Of a stretch of DNA of 64,000 nucleotides, positions 54,421-61,642 are shown in pieces; the stretch's first letter is position 1, and the number at the start of each line of letters is the position of its first letter. The stretch is taken from the NCBI GenBank assembly GCA_030744755.1, contig JASLPY010000014.1:1-64000 (forward strand), in the 5' to 3' direction. The position numbers and the translations under genes are program-made. This DNA is from Kiritimatiellia bacterium (GTDB lineage: Bacteria; Verrucomicrobiota; Kiritimatiellia; UBA8416; JADHWI01). The notes beneath the pieces are model-generated. The model did not search any database, was not told the DNA's origin, and saw only the letters and a program-made list of their open reading frames with translations.

Positions 54421-55542
54421 CTACTCTACATCATACACAAGGAAGTCACACTTTATATCACCGTTCGGGATCCGGATCTTGAGCGCCGGCTCTATCGACA
54501 TCGTTTTCTCGTAATCCGGACTGCCTGCAAGAAGCGCGACGCGCCAGCCATGCAACCGGCTGAACGCCGTCGTAATTCCCCTGCAATACTCCAGGTCAGC
54601 ATCCATCCTGGCATCATATGGCGGATTCGTAACAATCGTGGTGTAGTGATCCGAAACCTGCATATCTTCCAGGGCCCTATGCTTAAACGCGAGCTTAACT
54701 CTTGCCGACCTGGCGTTCTTCTTTGCGATTTCCAGAACATCAGCATCAATGTCGCCGGCAACTATTCTCGGGACCTGGCCCATTACGGAACTGCGCAGTT
54801 TCCCCCTCAGTTCGCGCATCAACTGCTCTTCTTCTTTCCCAAAGTTTGCCCACCGTTCAAACCCGAAACGTTCTCGTGCCAGGCCCGGAGCTATGTTCGC
54901 CGCCCATTGGGCCGCCTCGATAGCTATCGTCCCCGAGCCGCACATGGGATCTATCAACGGCGTCTTCCTGTCCCAACCCGAAAGACGCAGCATGGCTGAA
55001 GCCAGTGTTTCTTTCAGAGGAGCTTCCCCTGTCTGAACGCGGTAGCCCCTTCGGTGCAATGCGTCACCCGACATATCCAGATAGACCGCGGCCCTGTCCT
55101 TTAAGATGTAAAGAAACACGCGAACATCAGGATCGTCCTTTGCGACCGATGGACGTCTTCCGCCTTTGGCGCGTATCTGGTCAACAATCGCATCCTTCGT
55201 CTTGAGTGCTGCAAAGCCGCTATGATTGATAGAACTGGCGTTACATACCGACGAAACGGATATTGTTGTTTTGTGTGAAATGTATGGAGTCCAGTCCACC
55301 TTCCGGACTCCATCATACAACGCGTCCTGGTCAGGCGCGGGGAAACGAAGCATCATAGCCTGGATACGAGTGGATATCCGGCTTTCAAGGCAGGCGCGCC
55401 AGCCATCCTCCAATGGGCCGCGAAAAGGAATCCCTCCCCTGTTGAGACGCACGCTCGAAAAGCCCAATTCACGCAGCTCATCATGAAGCGCACGTTCGGT
55501 TCCGGGAATTGCGGCCGCGAAAAGCTCGAATATCTCAGACAT
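54421..55542 (-). CDS. rlmL: THUMP-domain RNA methyltransferase (RlmL-like)
   Basis: A 373-residue enzyme with an N-terminal ferredoxin-like/THUMP region (about 1-160) and a Rossmann methyltransferase domain: DPMCGSGT at 198-205 (motif I region) and NPPY at 306-309, the N2-guanine methyltransferase motif. It matches the N-terminal half of RlmL/RlmKL, which methylates G2445 of 23S rRNA. Gene name by family resemblance only. The start overlaps the small gene at 55535 by 8 bases, suggesting coupling. Cytoplasmic. Confidence 0.88.
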   Translation of the reverse strand: MSEIFELFAAAIPGTERALHDELRELGFSSVRLNRGGIPFRGPLEDGWRACLESRISTRIQAMMLRFPAPDQDALYDGVRKVDWTPYISHKTTISVSSVCNASSINHSGFAALKTKDAIVDQIRAKGGRRPSVAKDDPDVRVFLYILKDRAAVYLDMSGDALHRRGYRVQTGEAPLKETLASAMLRLSGWDRKTPLIDPMCGSGTIAIEAAQWAANIAPGLARERFGFERWANFGKEEEQLMRELRGKLRSSVMGQVPRIVAGDIDADVLEIAKKNARSARVKLAFKHRALEDMQVSDHYTTIVTNPPYDARMDADLEYCRGITTAFSRLHGWRVALLAGSPDYEKTMSIEPALKIRIPNGDIKCDFLVYDVE

Positions 55543-55783
55543 GGAAATCGCGCCTCAGCTTGCGAAGCGCTTCGAGCATGTTACCCGCCTTGCCCCTCCG
55601 GGTACGGCGCTCGAGAATATCCTCCAGTTCATCCCACTCTTCTTTCGTCGCCGCGGAATCGTAATCCCAATGATCCTCATCCTTGCGCTTGAAACTCCAT
55701 TTAACTCCGCCATGGGTTACATTGGCGCGAATCTCACGTTTCACCCCGTCTTCGCATTTGGTAGTCCAGGAGATTCTTCTCAT
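55535..55783 (-). CDS. Small charged conserved-looking protein
   Basis: Start at 55783 (MRRISWTTKCEDGVKREIRA) preferred over an upstream GTG at 55819; 82 residues. Strongly charged and arginine/glutamate-rich, with KWSFKRKDEDHWDYDS and a C-terminal helical region (DELEDILERRTRRGKAGNML). No family name known to me. It overlaps the RlmL-like gene start by 8 bases, so a shared transcript is likely. Confidence 0.65.
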   Translation of the reverse strand: MRRISWTTKCEDGVKREIRANVTHGGVKWSFKRKDEDHWDYDSAATKEEWDELEDILERRTRRGKAGNMLEALRKLRRDFHV

Positions 55784-55837
55784 GATATTGCTTATCTGTT
55801 TTCCGCATTTACCAATCACTCACCGCACTATCACAAC

Positions 55838-55914
55838 GGGCACCGGGGCCGGTGCCCCTCCCGCCGCTGGACGTGCTTTGCACTGGGAGGGTCCGCGGCC
55901 TCGCGGACCGTGCG
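55838..55914. repeat. Family D double hairpin, copy 4
   Basis: GGGCACCGGGGCCGGTGCCC hairpin, CTCCCGCCGCTGGAC linker, then GGGAGGGTCCGCGGCCTCGC with stem GGTCCGCG / CGCGGACC. Lies between the PQQ protein gene and the small gene at 55535. Confidence 0.8.
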
Positions 55915-55970
55915 AAATCACAGCGATACCTAAGCCCAATCCAAAAGTGGACGAAGCATCCCCTACCCAC

Positions 55971-58900
55971 TTACTTCAACATCACAACCGATCCATCGTC
56001 AAACGATGCCACGATCATGCCCTGCTCTACTGCGAGGCCGTTGAATGCCAATTGCGCATCGTAAGTGTTTTCCCAGGTGAGTTTGCCTTCGTTGCAGTCG
56101 ACGATACGTATGTACCCCTTCTTCTCCCCCTTCTCAATGATCTCGCCACCGTACACAATTGAGTTGTTGCACAGGATTATCGAGGTGGTCTGGTATTCCG
56201 CAGGATGCTGGATACCGCAGCCCTTCTTACCCTGACCGTAGGGTGCCCAGGTAACTCCGCCTCGACCCTGGCTGAATGCCTTGCCCTGCTGTGCCCATGC
56301 AACCGCGGTGATTCCGCCGCCGTCATAGGAAAGCGAACCGAACTTCCTGAATCCCAGGTGTCTCCAGTTCCAGCTGTAGATTCCCTCGTTGCCGATTCTC
56401 AGGGGTTTCGGGAGCTCAAGACCTTTGGTTACCTCATTCTTGAGTTTATTCAACTCTCCACCCTTGGGCATGGGAATGTTCAGCTCTTTCACTTTCGCTT
56501 CCATCGCCTTGGCTATGAGCGCCTCCCTGGGATTCTTGAGAAGCTCGCCCGTCTCAGCATCAAGGTATTTGTCCATCAGCCTGAGCGCACCGCATTCCAG
56601 CACCAGCGCATCGTTGCGCTTTCCTTTGCCCCCCGAGAGTTTCGAATTAGCCCATATAGGTGTCCCTGTCTCAGGCTGAAACGCCCGCACCATCACACCG
56701 CCATCGGAGCCTATAGTACGCCCACAAGCGGCATAGGCCTTGCCGTCGTTCACCAGAACGCCGCCGACGATTGGCCATACCGACTCAACTTTGCCGTAAC
56801 TCAGCATTCTCTTCTCTTCAGGAGCAATGCGCAGCTTGTAGATCAACTCGCCGTTCTTGACCTTCAGGGCATAAACATAGCCCGCGTGATCACCTGCCAG
56901 GCATATCCCCTTGTACAGGGTTGGGGACGTGTTCATCCTCCCGGCGGTCATGAAGCGCCAGGCAACTTTTCCGTCCTGTAGATCAAGCGCGATAAGCTCG
57001 TTCTGATCAATATCGGCAACAATCGCGACCTTGTCCGAGATGACCGGAGCTGTAAGACGGCTGTTCAGATAGTCACGCCAATCCCGCAGGACCGTTCCCT
57101 CTTTACAGCCGGCCACCACTTTGACCGACCAGGCCTCGGTGGCCTCCGGATTGATTTCACAATCCACACTGCTGCTACGTATGGCATTACCCCTGAATGT
57201 CGTCCATTTCAAATCACGGGAGGGCCCATCGGCCTTTTCATCGTAGCTCCCGTACGAAACAGGTTCGGCCGGCTGCTCCATCTCTTCCGGAGTCGGCGTC
57301 TTCCCGATGGATGCAATAGCTATAAGACCCTTTATCTGGCCGGGCGTGCAGTTGCACCAGTTCTGGGAGATAAAGCCGGCGCCATATGCCGGTACGGTTC
57401 CCGTGAGGCATGCGGCTCTTGCGCCTCCAAAATCGCCCAGTTTGCCGCCACGATGATTCAGAGAAATGTCGTTGACCCTGAACACGGGAGTGCATACATG
57501 CTGTCTGAAACGGAAGAAGGTATCCTTTACTGTAACCGATTGCTCCGGGCTCAGCGGCAGCCCTGTCTTCGCGGACAGCAGTTCCACTTGATTTCTGTTT
57601 CCCTGTGCAACCGCAACAGCTCCCTTGGCGGCAGCCTCAAGGTTCAACGTCTGCCCCGCCAGCTTCTTGCTCTCCTTCACATCAGTCTGCCAGAGCGGTT
57701 CGCCAGTTTTCAGATCGAATGCCATCACGTAGTTCTGTGGACGGGTATAACTCGTGGGTGCGCCCTTCTCCTCGTCCTTCACCTCACCCTTCTCGAGTCT
57801 CGCCTTCAAGTCCGCCAATTGCTTCTCGTTGGGCTTGCGCCTGAAGTACTCCAGGCCGTCTTTATCTTTCCTGGTGACGATGAATACCCGTCCTCCTTCG
57901 AGAAGGAGCGAGGTGCCAAGATGATCCTGTTTCCAGAGTTGCTTGCCGGTCTCATCGTCATACGCCTCAATTGTCCCAGCTCCGATCTTCCAGTCCATGC
58001 GGCGGCGGTCCCAATTCCTGACGGACCCCATGTGGTAACCGTCTTTCCAGGTCGCTACTACAACAATGCCGTCATCCGCGGCGATCACGCCGGGAATGTG
58101 CGCGGTCGGAAGTTCCTTCAGAGTCTCACCGGTACGGGTATCTACCTTGAGCATCTTGCCCTTTTCACCGGCAAGGTAGATATGGCGGCCCGTAGAGATC
58201 ATCGGGGCCACGTTCTCGACGTAAAGACCACCATAATACGTGGCACCTATGCGTTTTCGCCAGAGAAGACGCCCGTTAAAGGCATCGCGGCAGTTCAGGT
58301 ACTGGTCCGTCCCGAACTTGGCTTTGTAGCCCTCTCCGAGGTTCTCGTATACACCCTCTGAGAAAGTGAAAATGCGGCCGTCATCCACGACAATCGCCCG
58401 GGTGGACGCATAGCGATTGGCGCCGCGTTGAGGGTTGTCGAAATTATTGGGAAGGCCGGCATTCCATTTGAAACCAACAGGAAGCTTGAAGTGCTGATCC
58501 TGTGATGCAGGCAGGCCGTTGGCCTTGTAATACTTGTGGCGCCACACATCCATACCTTCCGGCAGCGCGATCTCCTCTATCTTGTCGAGATTGCCGCCCT
58601 TGCAGGTAACCAGTTTGCCGAACGGGGCTATGCAGCGGCGCGCCTCTTCCATGGTCAACCCTGATTCCGTGGCTTTCGCCACATCCATTATGACCAGCGT
58701 GCTGATGATGCGGTCACGGTAAGGAAGTGTCTTCAACGACAGCTCTTCAACCGTTACGATGCCCTTGAGCCCGGCCTTGTCAATCTGTTGATTGATCTTT
58801 GCGACCTCCGCCATACTCGCTGCGATCACGTGGACCACGGAGTCGCCATTGGCGGCCAATTCCGTTGCCACCCGGCCGCTGTTGGCATCCCCGGAAGAAA

Positions 58901-59009
58901 GCACGGAAATAACAGCACCGTCAACCCCGTCCAATTTACCCCAAGCCCCCGGAAGAAGACTCACCCCTATCAACATAACAGCTACAAAACACCTGGCTCC
59001 ACGACTCAT
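55971..59009 (-). CDS. Second exported methyltransferase-like / PQQ-propeller fusion
   Basis: Start at 59009 (MSRGARCFVAVMLIGVSLLP) chosen for AAAGGA and a proper signal peptide; 1,012 residues. The N-terminal 130 residues repeat the methyltransferase-like fold of the paralogue at 18010, but its glycine motif is degraded (VISVLSSGDANSGRVA in place of LGCGDGK). Then PQQ-type blades follow: DAFNGRLLWRKRIGATYYGG, DDETGKQLWKQDHLGTSLL, DLKTGEPLWQTDVK and LDLQDGKVAWRFMTAGRMNT. Periplasmic or secreted. The duplication of this rare architecture in one window is notable. Confidence 0.8.
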   Translation of the reverse strand: MSRGARCFVAVMLIGVSLLPGAWGKLDGVDGAVISVLSSGDANSGRVATELAANGDSVVHVIAASMAEVAKINQQIDKAGLKGIVTVEELSLKTLPYRDRIISTLVIMDVAKATESGLTMEEARRCIAPFGKLVTCKGGNLDKIEEIALPEGMDVWRHKYYKANGLPASQDQHFKLPVGFKWNAGLPNNFDNPQRGANRYASTRAIVVDDGRIFTFSEGVYENLGEGYKAKFGTDQYLNCRDAFNGRLLWRKRIGATYYGGLYVENVAPMISTGRHIYLAGEKGKMLKVDTRTGETLKELPTAHIPGVIAADDGIVVVATWKDGYHMGSVRNWDRRRMDWKIGAGTIEAYDDETGKQLWKQDHLGTSLLLEGGRVFIVTRKDKDGLEYFRRKPNEKQLADLKARLEKGEVKDEEKGAPTSYTRPQNYVMAFDLKTGEPLWQTDVKESKKLAGQTLNLEAAAKGAVAVAQGNRNQVELLSAKTGLPLSPEQSVTVKDTFFRFRQHVCTPVFRVNDISLNHRGGKLGDFGGARAACLTGTVPAYGAGFISQNWCNCTPGQIKGLIAIASIGKTPTPEEMEQPAEPVSYGSYDEKADGPSRDLKWTTFRGNAIRSSSVDCEINPEATEAWSVKVVAGCKEGTVLRDWRDYLNSRLTAPVISDKVAIVADIDQNELIALDLQDGKVAWRFMTAGRMNTSPTLYKGICLAGDHAGYVYALKVKNGELIYKLRIAPEEKRMLSYGKVESVWPIVGGVLVNDGKAYAACGRTIGSDGGVMVRAFQPETGTPIWANSKLSGGKGKRNDALVLECGALRLMDKYLDAETGELLKNPREALIAKAMEAKVKELNIPMPKGGELNKLKNEVTKGLELPKPLRIGNEGIYSWNWRHLGFRKFGSLSYDGGGITAVAWAQQGKAFSQGRGGVTWAPYGQGKKGCGIQHPAEYQTTSIILCNNSIVYGGEIIEKGEKKGYIRIVDCNEGKLTWENTYDAQLAFNGLAVEQGMIVASFDDGSVVMLK

Positions 59010-59112
59010 AATCAGAATTCCTTTCGTTCTCTGATGCAGTGCAACCCGCATCCTAATCTTATCTCTCCATCAAATCTAGATATTCCCCGCAAAGAGCCCC
59101 CCCTACGCCCCT

Positions 59113-59170
59113 CTGAATCCTCACGGATTCAGCTACAAGAAAGCCCATTCCAAACGTAGCTGGATTCGCT
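59113..59170. repeat. Family C REP pair
   Basis: Minus-strand GTAG with stem CTGAATCC / GGATTCAG and loop GTGA (59113-59136), facing a plus-strand GTAGCTGGATTCGC (59156-59169). The first hairpin is identical to that at 3124-3147. Confidence 0.8.
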
Positions 59171-59182
59171 TGCTCCCGAGAT

Positions 59183-59245
59183 GGGACCTCTCAGAGATAG
59201 GTCCCTACTTCCACAGTACATGCCTATCTCCGAGAGGCATGTCCC
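59183..59245. repeat. Family A hairpin repeat, copy 3
   Basis: CCTCTCAGAGATAGG and CCTATCTCCGAGAGG; one mismatch in the left arm relative to the other copies. It immediately follows the family C pair, so two families are abutted. Confidence 0.8.
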
Positions 59246-59296
59246 GGTCGAGTCCTGATTTGAAGTTGTCACTTTGATCTGATTGTCCCTGTTGAT

Positions 59297-59396
59297 TCTC
59301 CCTCTTCGCCGATCATAATCGCACTCTCTAACTCGCGGGAGCCAGCGGAGCTGCCTCCGGCAAGATCGGCGAGGGGGAGGAGTGCGATTATGATTA
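59297..59396. repeat. ATCATAATCGCACTC inverted element, copy 2
   Basis: ATCATAATCGCACTC at 59311-59325 is inverted as GAGTGCGATTATGAT at 59380-59394. The arms also carry GCCGATC and GATCGGC. Between them are GCCAGCGGAGC and GCTGCCTCCGGC. It could form a long stem-loop; intergenic between two minus-strand genes. Confidence 0.6.
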
Positions 59397-59435
59397 GCGA
59401 TGCATTCTGAATCCCATGTTGGGCGTTGCCCCCCC

Positions 59436-60146
59436 CTAGTCCCCCTTCGCCCCAAGAAGCTTCACCAACTGCGCAGCATACCTTTTACCCAATTCTGCGT
59501 AGCCTTCCTTCGTGTAGTGAAGGTCGTTGCGGTCTCCCTTGTTGTTCAAATCGTCCGTGTCTACCCAACCTACGAGCGGGTCATCCCCGGCGACCTTTAC
59601 CTGTGCGGCTCGAACTGCGTCCCAGCCCTCTTTGCCATTAAGGCAATCGCTGAGCCTGCCGATCGATGCCACCATCCCGGGATGCTTCAGATCGTCGCGA
59701 AGCTGTTTGATAAGGCCGTTCATGCTCTCGGCATAAACCGACTGCCACCCCATCTTCGCGTCGCGCTCGCCCTGCATCCATGCAAACGCCACCGTATCAG
59801 GCTTACGCCCGGCAAGTGCCGCGTTGACCTTTGTCATGAGCACCTTATACAGATCGCCGACTTCCGGCTTCAGATCACGCACGTTCGGATCACCCCCCCC
59901 CGGAAGCTTCCACTTCTTGTACCAGCGCCGGATGGGCTGACCGCCCTGTGCGCTCTTCACAACGATCACCTCGTCGTTCGGATAGGCCGCCTTGACAGCC
60001 GGCGTGAACGAAACCTCCGGTTTCATTCCTGCCATGTTCGACTGGCCGGAGAGGATAAACAGGCGAACTTTCTTCGCGGGTTCAGCCGAAACCCAGCTAG
60101 CAGCAAACAACAGAACCAGCAAACAAACATTCATTCGACGACTCAT
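59436..60146 (-). CDS. Exported sialate-O-acetylesterase-like (SASA) hydrolase
   Basis: Start at 60146 (MSRRMNVCLLVLLFAASWVS) chosen for AAAGGAAGAG upstream; a longer frame to 60290 crosses repeats. 236 residues, signal peptide about 20. The SGNH nucleophile block FILSGQSNMAGMKPE (Ser near 34), AFAWMQGERDA (block III) and the C-terminal GDRNDLHYTKEGYAELGKRY (block V, Asp and His) are all visible. The family removes O-acetyl groups from sugars. Likely part of the same glycan-processing set as the sulfatases. Confidence 0.88.
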   Translation of the reverse strand: MSRRMNVCLLVLLFAASWVSAEPAKKVRLFILSGQSNMAGMKPEVSFTPAVKAAYPNDEVIVVKSAQGGQPIRRWYKKWKLPGGGDPNVRDLKPEVGDLYKVLMTKVNAALAGRKPDTVAFAWMQGERDAKMGWQSVYAESMNGLIKQLRDDLKHPGMVASIGRLSDCLNGKEGWDAVRAAQVKVAGDDPLVGWVDTDDLNNKGDRNDLHYTKEGYAELGKRYAAQLVKLLGAKGD

Positions 60147-60200
60147 CTTACTCTTCCTTTCGCAGTAGAGGCGGCGGAGGCCCGCCGCGCTCCAATTCAC

Positions 60201-60254
60201 TGTAGCTGGATTCGCTTGCCCTACCAGGGAGGGACCTCTCGGAGATAGGTCCTT
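60201..60254. repeat. Family C half unit fused to family A half unit
   Basis: GTAGCTGGATTCGCTTGCCC (60202-60221) followed by GGGACCTCTCGGAGATAGG (60231-60249). Only the left half of the family A repeat is present here. Confidence 0.7.
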
Positions 60255-60257
60255 GTT

Positions 60258-60412
60258 TCCAACGCCCAACGCCCAACAGCCAACGTCCAAGTTGAGATGA
60301 GACTGGGGAGGGACCTCTCGGAGATAGGTCCCTACTTCTTGAGTACATGCCTATCTCCGAGAGGCATGATCCCAACTTGGATGTTGGACGTTGGGCGTTG
60401 GACGTTGGACGT
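60258..60412. repeat. Inverted CCAACGTCCAA arrays around family A copy 5
   Basis: The left array (60258-60295) repeats CCAACGCCCAACGCCCAAC; the right array (60376-60412) repeats TTGGACGTTGGGCGTTGGAC. The family A repeat copy (60310-60373: CCTCTCGGAGATAGG / CCTATCTCCGAGAGG) lies exactly between them. A nested hairpin of about 155 bases results. Confidence 0.8.
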
Positions 60413-60427
60413 TGACCCCCCCTCCCT

Positions 60428-61210
60428 TCACTTCCCCTCAACATTCTTCTCAATAAACTCAACAATCGGCGTCGGATCTTTAAGCGAGTGCGGATGGTGC
60501 CCAACCCCTTCCTTGTGGATCACTCTAAACAGGCCGCCCAGTTCCTTGTAGCGCTTCTCGGCAACCGCAGTATTCTCCGCCACCGGCACTACTTTGTCGG
60601 CATCGCCGACAACATGGATTATCGGAACTTTCGCCTTAGCCAACGGCGCCATGTTGTCCACCGGGTTCCCCTTGTACGCGTTTGCCTCGTCCTCGCTCTT
60701 GAATCCATAAGCCTTGTGTATCCCACCACTCCCCGCGCCCGGCCAGCTCTTAAAATCCATTACCGGAGCATCACCATATATTGCGGCGACCTTCGTGGGG
60801 TTTGCTATACCCCAGTTGTAGATTATTAAGCCACCCCTGCTCATTCCCTCCAGGACGCCCTTCTTCGCAAAACCATGCTCTTCAGTCAGGAACTTGTAGA
60901 ACTCGTCCCAGCGTTTCACGGCCTCCGGAGCTCCGTACAGGCCACCGATATTGCAGTAAACGACGTGGTAGCCCTTGTTCAGCATTGCAAAGTCGAACTG
61001 GGGTTCATGGCCCCAGAACCGGGCACGGATCACCCAGGGTTTCCCATCAGCAACATTCTTTGGAACGACGACCTTCTTGCCCTGCCACGAATACTGATCA
61101 AAACCATGCCATTGGCCCTTCTTGCCTGGAAAAGGCTTCTCCTCCTCGGCAGAAAGAAAACCTACTGACAGGATTAGCAGCATGGCAGACAGCTTCACGA
61201 CATACTTCAT
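60428..61210 (-). CDS. Exported alpha/beta-hydrolase
   Basis: A 260-residue protein with a signal peptide (about 21 residues). The nucleophile elbow GMSRGG (Ser near 124), the acid near GDADKVVP (about 203) and the C-terminal HHPHSL histidine make an alpha/beta-hydrolase catalytic triad. HVVYCNIGGLYGAPEAVKRW is the oxyanion-hole-adjacent segment. Substrate unknown; close relatives annotated as sugar esterase or dienelactone-hydrolase-like occur in PVC genomes. The start is preceded by GAGGAGAG. It lies upstream of the SASA hydrolase on the same strand. Confidence 0.85.
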   Translation of the reverse strand: MKYVVKLSAMLLILSVGFLSAEEEKPFPGKKGQWHGFDQYSWQGKKVVVPKNVADGKPWVIRARFWGHEPQFDFAMLNKGYHVVYCNIGGLYGAPEAVKRWDEFYKFLTEEHGFAKKGVLEGMSRGGLIIYNWGIANPTKVAAIYGDAPVMDFKSWPGAGSGGIHKAYGFKSEDEANAYKGNPVDNMAPLAKAKVPIIHVVGDADKVVPVAENTAVAEKRYKELGGLFRVIHKEGVGHHPHSLKDPTPIVEFIEKNVEGK

Positions 61211-61642
61211 TCAACTCTCCTCTATTCTCAGTGTTCAGACGGCTGAAGGCATGAGCGAGCATACCAGTCGCCGGAGGCAACATGAAATATGTAGCGCGCG
61301 CTGTAAAGCGTCTCAACCCCGGGCGGTGATTTTTCTCGGATTTCTGGAGTTTTCAGGTGAGAAATTGGACCCGTACGGGATGTTCTGCAACTTCCTAGAT
61401 GGGCTCGGACGATAACGCAGAACTTTTTATCTGGAAACCAGAGAGAGATTAAGGAAAAAGATTAGGGCGAAAGATTAGGGTTTGCATGGCTGTCTCCTCC
61501 TTAATCTTTCGCCTTAATCTTTCCCCCTAATCTTCCCCTCTCTGACGGTCGGTCGCTCCTATAGCGCTGAAAGCGCGTTGACGCGTATGCGCGTACGCGG
61601 GACTCTAGTGCCGGGTCCTTCCTCTTGCTTCCCCCTCTACCT
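61211..61642. other. Intergenic region with long inverted array
   Basis: No gene is supported. GATTAAGGAAAAAGATTAGG and AAAGATTAGGG units (61449-61478) are mirrored by CCTTAATCTTTCGCCTTAATC and CCCCCTAATCTTCCC (61500-61545), a long imperfect hairpin of short GATTA(A/G)G units. Confidence 0.6.
61440..61548. repeat. Inverted GATTAGG-unit array
   Basis: Left arm 61440-61480 and right arm 61500-61548 consist of a 10-14-base A/G-rich unit and its complement. It is the same layout as at 2499, 45311 and 60258 with a different unit. Confidence 0.75.

Noticed and set aside
53641-54999. 452-residue plus-strand frame antisense to the heme protein and RlmL-like genes
   Set aside because: It lies wholly antisense to two well-supported genes, has no recognisable motif and spans their boundary. 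It is a shadow of their codon bias.
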